Assembly (NCBI GenBank): GCA_002104905.1
Contig: MCFE01000094.1
Span: forward strand, 62,001 to 126,000
DNA from: Basidiobolus meristosporus CBS 931.73
Lineage: Eukaryota; Basidiobolomycota; Basidiobolomycetes; Basidiobolales; Basidiobolaceae
DNA length: 64,000 bases
Direction: 5' to 3'
Position 1 is the stretch's first letter. Each line of letters opens with the position of its first letter. Positions 10,150 through 20,919 of the stretch are shown one piece after another. A program made the position numbers and the translations under genes. The notes below the pieces were generated by a model. It was not told where the DNA came from, made no database searches, and saw only the letters and a list, made by a program, of their open reading frames with translations.

Positions 10150-11037
10150 CTATTCTGGATTCTTATAAGTGTATCTTAAGCAGATATCAGTAGTTCCTTT
10201 TAGGTATCTATGAATCTGCTTAACTGCTGCAATATGATCAGATCCGTAGTTCTGATTATGTTGGTTGACAACTCCCACCAAATATAAGATATCTGGACAT
10301 GTTCCAAGCATGGTATACATCAGACTGCCAGCCATAGAATGATAAGAAAAGTCAGGGCTTTCAGACAGCACCAAGCTCTCTTGATTTGGTTGAGTTTTGA
10401 CCAAGTTAAGGTTTGTCTCCATTGGGGTAGCTGCTGGTTCACAGTCTTCTATTTGGTACTTCTTTAGTACATCTTGAATATACTTGGATTGGCTTAGGGT
10501 AATAGTCTGGGTACTTTTGTCTATGGAGAACTTTATCCCTAAGTAGTAACTGAGTTCTCCCAGATCAGACATCTTGAACTCCTTAGATAGGCTGGATTTA
10601 GTCTCTTCCAATGTATCTAGGTTATTGGTGGCTATAATAAGATAATCCACATATAGTGCTAATAGAACTGGATTTGCTCTATCTGGCTTATAGTATATAC
10701 TATAGTCAGCATTACTTCTTTTGAAACTCAAAGATTCCAAATAAGAATCTATCTTGTAATTCCAGGCTCTTGGTGATTGTTTGAGACAATAGAGAGGCTT
10801 TTTAAGCTTGCAGACCAAATGGGGGTTATCTTGGTCAATAAATTCATCAGGCTGGTCCACATACATGTCCTCATCAAGTTTTCCATTCAAAAATGCAGTT
10901 TTTGCATCCACTTGATGAATAAAAAGCTTATATTTGGCTGCAATAGCCAATATTAATCTAATGGAATTAAATTTGACTACTGGTGCAAAGGTCTCAGTAT
11001 AGTCAAGTCCTTTTGTTTGAGAGTATTCTTTGGCCAC
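10150..11037 (-). pseudogene. Copia reverse transcriptase, active site YVDY (copy 1)
   Basis: A 295-aa open frame with the RVT_2 (Copia) motifs: MAKEYSQTKGLDYTETFAPV, HQVDAKTAFLNGKLDEDMYV, KLKKPLYCLKQSPRAW, and LGELSYYLGIKF. The catalytic box, normally YVDD, reads YVDY (10,642-10,653), so one of the two palm aspartates is lost by a GAT to TAT change. A stop just upstream (about 11,070) separates it from integrase. Despite the long frame it should not polymerise. Confidence 0.88.
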
Positions 11038-12270
11038 AGATCTTGCTTTGTATCTTTCAACTGAACCATCAGCCTAGTGTTTTGTCTTAAAGACCCATTT
11101 GCATCCAATTGATTTTTGGTTGATTGGTAATATGACCAAGTCCCAACCAAGGTGGACTTGAGATCAGATTTTTGTCATCATCTGATGATGTTTTTTGTGA
11201 AGCTTTTGAATTTTCATCAAACAACTCTTTCCTGGACTTGATTAGCTTCTTTGCTTTGGTATTGTAGAGTCTGTATGCTTTATTTGCATTGCAGTAGCCC
11301 AAAAATAGGCATTTTACACTTTTTGGCTCAAATTTTGACTGGTTTCCAAGTAGTTTCTTGCCATATGCTGTACACCCAAATATTCTTAGATGTTCTGCAC
11401 TTGATCTGCACACATACCATGCTTCAAATGGAATAGAATCACAAAGTATTGTGTTTTAACTCCTATTTTTAAGGTATATAGCAGTGGCAACTGATTCCAC
11501 CCACAAATCATAGGATAAATTTTGATCATGGATCATAGATCTTGCCATATCAGTTATTGTTTTGTTTGCAAGTTCTGCTACTTCATTTTGCTGTGGAGAG
11601 TATGTTACAGTAATCTCTTGCTTTATCCCATGAACTTTGCAGAAGTGGATGAAGAGTTTTGAGGTATATTCTCCAGCATTGTCAGAGCGTATTTTCTTGA
11701 TTTTTTCACCAGTTTCTCTCTCCACCATGGCTTAAAACTTCCGGAGCTTAGACAGAGCTTCTTTCTTTCTCTCCATGAAGTAGACCCATGTGTATCTTAT
11801 ATAATCATCACTAAAAGTGATAAAATACTTCATCCCACCTAAGGATAAATTTTGCATAGGTCCACACATATCTGAGTGAATTAGATCTAATTTTTTCTTA
11901 GTTTTGATTAGCCCAGAGCTCTTGAATGGCTGTCTGGCTTGTTTCCCCTATATGCAGGCTTCACAGTGCTCCTAATTAGCTGGGGGATCAATTTCTACTC
12001 CAGAAATTAGCTGATCTTTGATTGTTTTGTGCAAATAATCAAAACTGATATGCCCAAATCTCCTGTGCCAAAGTAATGGTGTTTCTTCATATAAGTTACT
12101 TATATTGGCTTCCAGATATGATGGAATATAATTTAACCTGTATAGATTCTGATCTCTGATAGCCAAAGTAATATGGGCACCATTTGATCAGTGATCTTGT
12201 ATCCAGAATTGTCAAAGCTGAAACTGAGACCTTCTGCAGTTGCCTTGCTTACAGATAGTAGGTTCTTGGC
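11038..12270 (-). pseudogene. Copia integrase, broken (copy 1)
   Basis: The minus strand gives the GAG-preIntegrase segment LLWHRRFGHISFDYLHKTIK (12,166-11,972), a CEACI zinc-binding remnant near 11,960, the catalytic core with HSD.CGPMQNLSLGG and KKIRSDNAGEYTSKLFIHFC (11,728-11,456), and a C-terminal segment with HLRIFGCTAYGKKLLGNQSK and CLFLGYCNANKAYRLYN (11,413-11,087). At least four stops (near 11,448, 11,730, 11,950 and 11,975) break it. Integrase lying upstream of RT is what places the family in Ty1/Copia. Confidence 0.85.
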
Positions 12271-12500
12271 TATTTCTGGTACCTAGAGTACTTCTTTAAA
12301 GGTCAGTGTATGGCTTCCTTCACTGCCTCTAAGGTTTACTTGGATAGTTCCTTCTCCCACTGCATCAAATGTTCTATCATCACCCATGAAAACCTTCTTA
12401 AATTCTTGGTATTGGGTGAAAAGTTGTCTTTTGTGTGTAAAGTGTTGAGATGCTCCAGAGTGAATATGCAATGTCTGAGAATCCTAGTTAGTGGTCACAT
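12271..12500 (-). pseudogene. Copia protease with HSGAS in place of DSGAS (copy 1)
   Basis: The minus-strand frame 12,471-12,283 carries the Copia protease, with HSGASQHFTHKRQLFTQYQE at the front. Sister copies in the window read IDSGAS at this point (28,440-28,500). Here the catalytic Asp codon GAC has become CAC (His). The protease would be inactive even if translated. Confidence 0.8.
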
Positions 12501-13303
12501 TTAGTGCAGATATGAATAGTCTATCTTCAGTTGTTGCAGCATTTCCATATTCAGGCTTCTTTTTCTAATTATCTCTCTTTTTGAGGCACTGGTCTGATGT
12601 GTGTCCTTTCCTTTTGCAGTAGTTGCTAAACAGATTACTGTTGCCTTTGTAGGGTGTTGAGTACCTCCTTTGTTGGTTATCATTGCTTATTAAAGCATTT
12701 TCTTCTTCCGTCTTATTGGTGCTTGATTTTTGTAATTCTTCATCCTGGAGCCTTCCATATAGATAATTGAAGGTCAAATCTTCAGTTCTGGACTCTAGAG
12801 CTGATACAAGGCCTTGAAACCTGTTGGTCAGGCTATTCAGGATGGTTACTATCATATTCTCATCAGTATTTGGTACACCCACAGATTCCATCACATCTAC
12901 CAGCAGGGTAATACTGTATATTAGATTTTTTCATTTCTTCTCCTGGCAGCATCTTTGCAGTAAATGACTTTTGTTTCAGATACATTTTCTTAGCCGCTGA
13001 ACATGACTGGTAGGTGACTTCTAGTGCCATCCAAGCATTCTTTGCTGTTTTTGCTCTTGAGCATTGAATTAGCAATTTGTCTTTAACATTTAGGCAAATG
13101 AAGTTAAAGGCACTTTGTGCTTTCTTCTTATACTTTAAGGCATTGTCTCCCATGTTTTTAGGAGGGCATTCTTCTCCCATGGCAATACTCCAAAGGCCTC
13201 TTTCTTGTGGCAGCATCTTCATCTTCACCTTCCACACTTGGTAGTTAGATCTGTTCAACTTTTCAGCAGAGGGAAAAATTCCAGTTATAGCAGTATTAGA
13301 CAT
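12501..13303 (-). pseudogene. Copia gag, frameshifted (copy 1)
   Basis: The first frame (13,303-12,863) starts MSNTAITGIFPSAEKLNRSN and has the Copia gag N-terminal motif YQVWKVKMKMLPQERGLW and an LLIQCSRAKTAKNAW block. A frame change near 12,890 leads to a second frame (12,894-12,565) with NSLTNRFQGLVSALESR and a zinc-knuckle remnant YCKRKGHTSDQC in which the first Cys is lost. It would encode the capsid of the virus-like particle. Confidence 0.85.
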
Positions 13304-13318
13304 TGCAGAGAGTGACAG

Positions 13319-13334
13319 CTAAGGGCTCAAAACC
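13319..13334 (-). other. Copia primer binding site (copy 1)
   Basis: Directly next to the 5' LTR the coding strand reads GGTTTTGAGCCC. This is one base from GGTTATGAGCCC, the complement of the anticodon arm of eukaryotic initiator Met-tRNA, and the intact form is present in the copy at 36,439-36,455. Confidence 0.6.
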
Positions 13335-13683
13335 TGTTGTAAGAGTCTTGGAGAAATTGGAAGTGATTGGGAGAACAAGTAGATTATGAGGCTTTCACTT
13401 AATGATTTATTGAATTTAAAAGTAGTACTTATACTTTTATGAGGTCTTGGCATTACAAATATATTGAATAGCTTAAGAAAGGTCCCAAGAACATGTGTGC
13501 AAAGTTTGGGGCTGTTTGGACAACTTTGAGAATTTTGATGTTATGGGTACTTGGTATTTTGGTGAAAATATTCCCAGTAAATCCTGACAAGGAACTTGGT
13601 CAGTATTTGCTAGGATATGAAGGTAATGATTTAAGTGACTAAGTTAGGTCAATATCTAGGTGGAATTACAAATTTTTACAACA
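13335..13683 (-). repeat. Copia 5' LTR (copy 1), 349 bp
   Basis: It has perfect short inverted ends, TGTTGTAA at 13,335 and TTACAACA ending at 13,683. It matches LTRs at 25,115-25,463, 32,133-32,480 and 36,456-36,801 over its whole length. On the coding (minus) strand a TATA-like AAAAGTATAAGTA lies in the middle, consistent with the U3 promoter. Confidence 0.92.
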
Positions 13684-14935
13684 TAGGCTGCCATACTGCC
13701 ATGATAATACCCATTAGAGGCTTGCAAATAGGCTGTCAAAACACCACAAAGTTTTTTGCCGCATAAGGCAATTAGATGTATTGGCTGGTTAGATCCACTC
13801 AAATAGTTGTAAAGCACACTAAGACTGTAACAATGCCATGCCACCCTTGGCAAAACACTATACTAACACCATTATATTTTATCAACTTTATTTGGCTGTA
13901 AAATTAGCAAAATGCTGCTCTGATCCGGTCACAAGATTGTGTAGATGGTTATTAACTGCAAGTTGCTGGTATTGTATTGGTCTCCTGATGGGATCTTGAT
14001 GGCCCATCTGGATTGGATCCACCCAAGGGGCCAAATTATTTCTCATAGTGTTGTCCCACATAGTGTAGCATTGTCCAAGAGTAATGCTGCCTACCTGTAG
14101 CTACAATACTGCACCTAATTGTTCTCAACAACCTTGGATTGCACCATGTACCCTGGCATGGTACAATGGAGCAAGTCTATTGGCCAAGTACCAAGAGTAT
14201 TTTGCAGATATTCAAGTGGTATTCATGGCAAAAGTGGTGGCAGCCAAGCATATATTTGCAGGATGTATATGTTACCAGCAATACATGTTAAATGGCAACT
14301 TTGCAAGTATTACGCTGGTGAGCCTTAAAGTTAAGGTGATGGAAGTGTGTCAATTTCAGTGGGTGTGTGCATATGTAGAGGTTAGTACTCAGCAGGCATA
14401 TCTTTTTTTGATTTGAGCAATATGTGGAATAACCACTGTAGTAGTGGGTTAGCAAACAAATTGGGGTGATTCTACAATGGTGTATGTAAATAGTGCAAGG
14501 GGAGGCCACAAAAGGAAATACTATTTGGTAAATTGGTATACAGGCATTATATAGTACTACCTATAGGTCACTATGCTGCCATTATAAAGCCAACAGATGT
14601 CCTCATCAAGCCTGTCAAAATACTGTCAAGTTTTTTCCATATATGGCAATGGATTTACTAGCTGGTTGGGTCTGCTCAAACAAGTTTAGGTTGCTGTAGA
14701 ACTCTAAAAATGCCATCAATTGGTAACAAAGGACCATTTTAACTCTGTTGAGTATATATTTACCTATTGAGCAGTATATTTAGCAAAACACCGGCACAAT
14801 CCCATCATAAGATTGTAAGTAGGGGCAATAATTCCAAGTTGCTGGCATTATGATGGCCTCATTGCAGGATCTTGCCAGTTGATCTGCATCAGATCCACCC
14901 ATAGTACAAAATTATTTTTCATGGTGCAACAGCAA
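13684..14935 (+). mobile_element. DNA transposon fragment (copy C) between two direct terminal repeats
   Basis: The fragment starts exactly at the base after the Copia LTR. It consists of a terminal-region repeat (13,684-14,095), the C-terminal part of the same transposase as copies A and B, the 3' tail, and a second terminal-region repeat (14,564-14,935). Both repeats begin with a TAGG(C/T)...TGCCAT block and share GATCTTG(AT/CC)...GATCCACCCA sequence. A direct-repeat arrangement suggests an internal deletion or two elements joined. Confidence 0.65.
14119..14420 (+). pseudogene. Transposase C-terminal fragment (copy C)
   Basis: Translation gives a domain parallel to the C-terminal parts of copies A and B: FADIQVVFMAKVVAAKHIFA and GCICYQQYMLNGNFASITL, matching VDIQEVFMAEVATNKHLFAR in copy A. 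Nothing of the DDE core is present. The frame is followed by the same 3' tail as in copy A. Confidence 0.7.
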
Positions 14936-15259
14936 TTTTGCAAAGGTCTCTTTGCAATAACTACATCTTATTCTCCACACTCATTGGTATGGTCAGATCT
15001 TCTATGTCAGAACTCTGCCAATTCTATGTTTAAGCTACCTATAATAGCTTTCAGATATGACTATTAAGCTTCTTGTTGGGCTTACCTGCAATGTTATACC
15101 ATAATATCAGGCACTTGGGCCATGAAAAATCTTGAAGTAACTCAGAGTACCCCAAGCTCTGCATACATGCTCTTGAGACCTGTCTGTGCATATTTTACTT
15201 GCTTTTCTCACCCAGGCAATGTAAGATATAATCTTCACTCCTGCATTGAATATACTGTC
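14936..15259. other. AT-rich spacer, no gene seen
   Basis: About 320 bp of AT-rich sequence with only short frames. Part of it (15,160-15,260) weakly resembles the middle of the Copia LTR but is too diverged to call. Confidence 0.4.
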
Positions 15260-15780
15260 AAGTGATCCTACATAATTTCACTGCTCTTCTAAAGCTTCCT
15301 ATATTCCAAATAATCCAATAGTAAGTGGGGCTTTGTTTTCTTATTTCTAATTCAGGAGCCTGTGAAATATATAACTCAGAGTTTGCACCCCACTTTTGGA
15401 CTCTAGCACTAATACAAGCCACTGTGGATTTTTGTTAAGAATGGTACCAATTATATATTTATCATTAGTTGGTGCTCCTTCTGATTACATCTCATCAATT
15501 TGCATGGTAACCCTGTGGCTTTATTTTTCATTTCCTCATCTGGGATCATCTTTTTCATAAGCATTTTTGTCTCATATACATTGTCCTGGCAGCCAAACAT
15601 GACTTGTTTGTGGGCAATCTTTGTTTTTTTGGCTTTCGGGCATTGATTTGTCAGTTTGTCTTCAGTATTCAGTAAATAGAGTCTAAGGCAGTTTGCAAGA
15701 AATACCAAGGTTTATGCGCTATGATCTAAGTGACCAAGTTAATGGATCATTTGGGTGTAATTACAAAATTTACAACATTT
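15260..15780 (-). mobile_element. Copia gag and LTR-end remnant
   Basis: Minus-strand fragments resemble Copia gag (a degenerate LLNTEDKLTNQCPKAKKTKI block, compare LNVKDKLLIQCSRAKTAKNA in copy 1, and an MIPDEEMKN segment). At 15,715-15,773 the sequence matches the last 60 bp of the LTR, ending TTTACAACA. Everything between is deleted, so this is a relic of a minus-strand copy. Confidence 0.7.
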
Positions 15781-16614
15781 AGAAGCCGCATTGTTGGAAA
15801 ATAGGCTGTATCAGTAATATTGCAGCCAAGCACTATTTACTGCCATTATCCAGAAATCAAATCAACCCTATTTGATTAACCCTGCATTCATATGAATTTG
15901 CAGATGCCAGCACTCCTCAAAAAAATTGACATCCAAAAGATGCCATCAACTCGGTCTGCTGTTCATCAAAAAATCCGAATTTGCATAGTTGAAAGAGTCA
16001 AGTTATACTGTTGCCACAAAACGGCAAATATCCTCTTCCAAATGTGCGTATGCACAATGCGCTTGCAAACAGAACATAAAAGACTGTTGGATTCACTGTT
16101 GTGTGTCGATGCCCAACTCCTCCAATGATTTGCACCCTTGACTGCACAGGATTCACAAGGGATTGTGTTTGATTTCTCCCCAGCATTCCATTACTCTTCA
16201 AGCGTGTTTGTGCATGAAATGTGAAAACTCACATTAGCATTGGAACTGCAAGCTCTGTCAGGATATTTGTCAAAATCAAACCAAACCGGCTTAGCGTCGG
16301 CTCATGTGAGTATCAGCAGGTACATGGCCAACAGCCTATTCAAGAAGTACGTAGGTTGGAACAACTGCGTGCGGTATCTCTGAGGTCAAAGAACGATACA
16401 AGAAAAGGGATTTCCCTGATGAAACTCGTTTACCCGACACTCAATCCTCAGTACAAACCAAATCCGTATTTTATTTTCCGGCTAGTCTGATGCATTTAAT
16501 CTCTTGATTCGCCCCTCTTGAGACCGTACACCTCCATTATTGCCGATTGACAACCCATTTCTCAGGGGAAATCGCCCTTAATTCTTCCGCGGATTTTCCT
16601 GTGATCCTGACAAG
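15781..16614. other. Intergenic, nothing recognised
   Basis: Base composition becomes less AT-rich here and no frame longer than about 90 codons looks real. No RNA gene or repeat was recognised. Confidence 0.4.
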
Positions 16615-16770
16615 ATCATTTTGATTGCCGACATATTCACCAAACCATTAGCTAGAGACAAGTTTGAATATCTTAGGTCAAAATTAGGACTAGTCAGTAT
16701 GAACATTTAGTTGAGTGGGAGTGTTATAAAAATTCGTAATTCCACCTGAATATCATCGGGTTCATGTTGA
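16615..16770 (+). mobile_element. Copia 3'-end fragment (RNase H tail, PPT, LTR start)
   Basis: Plus-strand translation gives IADIFTKPLARDKFEYLRSK, the C-terminus of Copia RNase H, followed by a stop, a polypurine tract GAGTGGGAG and the LTR start TGTTATAAAAATTCGTAAT at 16,722. The LTR breaks off after about 40 bp. It lies alone, 1.5 kb before a host gene. Confidence 0.85.
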
Positions 16771-18309
16771 GTGGAAATCCTGCCCTTCATATAGGCATTG
16801 CTGAAACAGTGCTATCTGCTTGCGTTGTTTTGGTGCTCATTGTTTTGGATCAGATAATGAGGCATGGCTTGGAATGGGAACAGCTTATCATCGGTGGCAA
16901 CTAAATGGGGCATCAAAAGCTCTTGATGCCATGTTTGGAAAGCGGACGCTAACTGGTTAAGCAGCACCCAAATCCGCCCCCATTCACATTCACACCACCT
17001 GTACTAACTCTGTCGCCCTCATGTAGCCCTATCAAAACCGAGTCGGCATATCAAAACGGGTGTGTTTTGGGCCTTATTTTGGCCCCTATTGGACGACACA
17101 CCTGATCAGACGACCATATGTGTTACCGCAGGTCTAAGCAACGGCAGCAACCACCAGAGCATCGCAAGTAATGGTATATTCCATATTGCGCCATTCGGGT
17201 AACCACCACCAACCATAACTGCTGCGGATGCTGGGTGCGATCTGATAATGGATCTGATAAGTTTTCTGCGCATCACATCCCAAGACCTCATGGTTGGCTA
17301 GTGACGCACTTCCCAAGAAAGCCTATATGCAGACGAACGGAGGATCTCTAAGGCTGGTGTTGCATGCAGTCATGGCCAACCCCTTGAGTGAAGAATCTCA
17401 ATCCTGTGGCACTCAATATCAACCCTAAGCCATCATGTGCATATGAAAACTGGTCATGGCTCAAACCAGCCTACTAGGCTTATCAGATTCTACGGGTGCT
17501 GTTGGAGATTTCCATTTGCAACGGTACAAATTAGGGGGCATTCTCCATAGCAAAGCTGGTTTTGGATATTACATTGCGTTTCATGCTAGAGGTTAAGCCT
17601 TTGGAGGTACATGTAAATCGCTAACGGGCAAGCCTATATGGGGTAATTACTTTTCCTTCGGGGTTGAACTATAAGGCAAAGTCGTACAGGACCAGCTCCA
17701 GCTTGTTGGCTATTGCCGTAATATGAGATCAGTAGGCTGATTTCAGGTACTTTGTCGTTAGACACGTATGCCTGAAGCGCATCTACACTTGTGGTCATGC
17801 ATCGCGGCCATAATCGGACTATGCCAATAATCATTCGATAATGGAGGGGCAGAAAATACTCAAACAGTAATGTGGAGACCGCGATAATTGATTTGATCAC
17901 TCGAACCTTCAATGACTGGACACATGCTTATCAATTAGCTGATCTTGAGGAATGCTACTCAAACTGATTCAATGTGACCTACTACTTTAGAATTGAACTG
18001 TCGTGACACAAAGTATACTTTAGTCTATTGAATAATTAAATGAAATTTTTCATCCTTGATCCTGTACTGTACGAAAAAAAATGACGTTCATTGGAACACT
18101 GTTAAATACTCGCTGGGACGTTATTTGGTATCCTGAAGCCCCTTCTGGTGTACTCCGCACTTCTTCCCTGCTTATTCAAGAAATCGTATTTTCTCTCTTT
18201 CACAAAAGGTACTTGTTTCATATTTCTAGTTGTATTGGTCGGCTTTGTGAGCCCCACAGCTCGGCTTGCTTGATGTGTTGCGGTAGTAACCCTTTTAAGC
18301 GTTTAGAAA
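16771..18309. other. Intergenic region upstream of the mitochondrial carrier
   Basis: About 1.5 kb without a supported gene. The stretch from 18,060 to 18,309 is likely the carrier's promoter and 5' leader, with pyrimidine-rich tracts near 18,170-18,200. No clear TATA box was identified. Confidence 0.4.
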
Positions 18310-19431
18310 ATGTCTGACAACCAAGAATATGACTATGAAGCCCTACCTGATAATGTCCCTGTAACCACGCATCTTATAGCAGGAGCCTTGGCTGGCATTA
18401 CTGAGCACACTGTTATGCATCCCTTTGACAGTATTAAGGTTGGTTATGCAATTGTATATATACGTATATTTCTCTTTTCGACCTTCTTGAGCAAGCTTGC
18501 TGATACTCCAAACATAGACTAGAATGCAAATTATCAACCCAAATCCCCAAGCTGTTTATTCGGGAGTTGTGCAGGCTTTGACGAGGATGACTACCACTGA
18601 AGGGGCCCGCTCTCTTTGGAGAGGAGTCAACTCGGTCATCCTAGGCGCTGGGCCTGCTCATGCGTTGTACTTTGCTACTTATGAGCACTGCAAGTCGCTT
18701 TTCGGTGGCGATGCAGCTGGACATCATCCCATCGCCATAGGTAATCATTGGTCAGTCAGATGCTTTTTTTGGATACATTACTCACAAGCATTTAAACTTA
18801 GGCGCTGCTGGTGCGTGTGCCACGATCGCTAGTGATGCTTTGATGAATCCGTTTGATGGTATGAACCTGTCACTACATACTATCTAGAACATATTTATTC
18901 AAGTCAATTTCACTAGTAATCAAGCAAAGAATGCAGATCCATGGATCCAACTACAAGAGTATTTTCGAGTGCGCCATGAAAGTCTTCAGAGCAGAGGGAT
19001 TCTCCGCTTTCTATGTCTCATACCCCACCACTCTCACCATGACGATTCCATTCCAATCCATTCAGTTTGCCACCTACGAGTACTTCTGCGATACCTTGAA
19101 CCCCAACCGCACTTACGACCCCAAGACTCACATTATCTCCGGCGGTATTGCCGGCGCCTTCGCCGCCGCAGCAACCACGCCCCTTGATGTAGCCAAAACG
19201 CTTTTGCAAACGCGCGGCACATCAACCAATGCCGAAGTCCGCAATGCTTCAGGAATGCTGGCAGCTATCCGCATCATTGTAAAGCACGATGGATTCAGTG
19301 GCCTACTCAGAGGTTGGAAGCCTCGTGTCTTGTCACACATGCCAGCTACCGCAATTGCTTGGTCAACCTATGAGTACTTCAAGTGGTTCATCAAGAACAG
19401 GAATCAGGAGTCGCTCGTCACTGCTCACTAG
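18310..19431 (+). CDS. Mitoferrin-like mitochondrial iron carrier
   Basis: Four exons: 18,310-18,438, 18,518-18,740, 18,802-18,858 and 18,917-19,431 (924 nt, 307 aa). All three introns are short with GT..AG ends, and removing them restores each signature. The protein has three mitochondrial-carrier repeats, each with PX[DE]XX[KR]: HPFDSIKTRMQ, NPFDVIKQRMQ and [14 protein letters not shown]. The sequence around them ([44 protein letters not shown]) is closest to the Mrs3/Mrs4-mitoferrin branch, which carries iron across the inner mitochondrial membrane for heme and Fe-S cluster synthesis. Length is normal for the family. The ATG at 18,310 is the first in frame and gives a typical short N-terminus. 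Subfamily is inferred from sequence feel, not alignment. Confidence 0.9.
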
Positions 19432-20919
19432 TGGCGCACTAGCACCATGCGGCTGATTCTGTTCCTCAAACCTACTCAAGATGGGTAATTTCCGCGCCAG
19501 GTACCCACTGGAAATCCTCACTGATCCTTGCAATCTAGTGTTCTCTCTTATGTATTATTATCTTTTCCACTTCTTTCGGACAACCGACTAGGTCGATTAT
19601 CTCTCATGCAACCATCACTATTGGGTCTCGGACTCTGCACATCACATAGATGTAATAAAGCATCAATTCCAATCTTCATAGCATCCTAACTAGCCAAGCG
19701 TACTATTTGTTAGTATTCTCAAGATTCACAATTTTGATCATTCGGCCCAATCCAAACATTCGATAAAGATCCACAATCACATGCTAATCCGCAGTTGGTT
19801 ACATCTACAGGAATCAGCGGGGTCGCACACCAATCAGCCATCAAGGGCCGATTTGATGTCCAACAAAAAAGGAACCATACATTAATAAGCACAAACATTA
19901 AAATAGAGAACCGTCATCTATTTTCGGTTGACAATCCGCTGGGAACCAATAGGCTACGTCCTTGCCAACCAAACGGCCCTGTTTTCTATCACCAACGATA
20001 TAGCTAGGAATTACGGATTGACGTGGTGAGGCGAGCATGGCCGACATGTGGAATCTCGGGAAAAAGAGATCCTGGTGGGTAGCGATTCTCTCGCGTTGAC
20101 TTCCGCGGAACTTGGAACGAAAATACCCACAGATTGCCTGGATTTCGCCAGAGGTTTCTCCAGGCCGAAGCGGGATCGAGCGACCAAGCTTAGCTCAGGG
20201 CAGATGGAAACCGCGCATCTGCCAAGAATAACCATAGATATGCACTGCCAAGAGGGACAACAACTTGCCAAGAGCGGCCAACGCCTTCCCTGGCGAGGAC
20301 TAAATCCTCACTATTCCTGCCAAGCGTGTGCCAATGTCCCTCCTCGCTATGAAACTCATAAAGCAGTGTGCTAATTAATTGTTGCAGTAATAAGATACTT
20401 AAAGTGGTGTAACATAATGATATATCAGAAAGACGAATGATTTTCCGACCTCGATTCCGGACAATATTTTGGAACCCGGGCCGTCTCGGCGATTATTGTA
20501 GGCTGATTCAGTTCCAATGCAATAAGAAACATTATTTAGCATGCATATCATGATATAATTGATCAACACCACTTGGCTTTAACCTAGACCAGGCTTTTAC
20601 ACAACACCTGAGAAACAACATTCAGCTTGGGTGGATGGATTCATTTTTAATCCGCAAATCTCTAATGAATCAGTGCTATACTAATTTGGTCCTAAAATAG
20701 AGTGGTTTCCTATATGAATTGGGAATTGTTAAGGACTGAAGTGACAGTGAGTGAGCTGATTGATTGATTCCCCATGAAAGGGGATGGTCCCCTATTTGGA
20801 ATTGAATTCATTTATATAACTAGTCGTGGTGGGATTCACTGTTTGTACTCCCTTGTTTATTCTCTTGTTCTTGTCCGTTTTGAATACTTTGGGTTTTGAA
20901 CGAGTCAAAGTTCCTCAAC
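19432..20919. other. Intergenic between mitoferrin and the Sur2-like gene
   Basis: About 1.5 kb without a supported coding frame. The open frames at 20,011-20,374 on both strands have no recognisable motif. The right-hand 200 bp hold the promoter elements listed separately. Confidence 0.4.
20779..20820 (+). promoter_or_regulatory. Possible STRE pair and TATA box of the Sur2-like gene
   Basis: AGGGG (20,779-20,783) and CCCCT (20,789-20,793) match the yeast stress-response element core in both orientations. A TATATAA-like TTTATATAAC follows at 20,811-20,820, about 100 bp before the start codon. The TATA box is plausible; the STRE reading relies on yeast rules that may not apply here. Confidence 0.3.

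Larger units (their letters stand above)
9528..13683 (-). mobile_element. Ty1/Copia retrotransposon copy 1, nearly full length but dead
   Basis: Minus-strand element. It has a 349-bp 5' LTR (13,335-13,683), a primer binding site, gag, protease, integrase, reverse transcriptase, RNase H, and a truncated 3' LTR (about 9,528-9,663). The order PR-IN-RT-RH is diagnostic for Ty1/Copia. The polypurine tract next to the 3' LTR reads as GAGTGGAAG on the coding strand. The 3' LTR keeps only about 136 bp before it runs into transposase copy B. Stops, frameshifts and substitutions at two catalytic sites make it non-functional. Confidence 0.92.

Noticed and set aside
20011-20374. Overlapping open frames on both strands (86 and 108 codons)
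   Set aside because: No start context, motif or splice continuation; locally higher GC explains the open frames.
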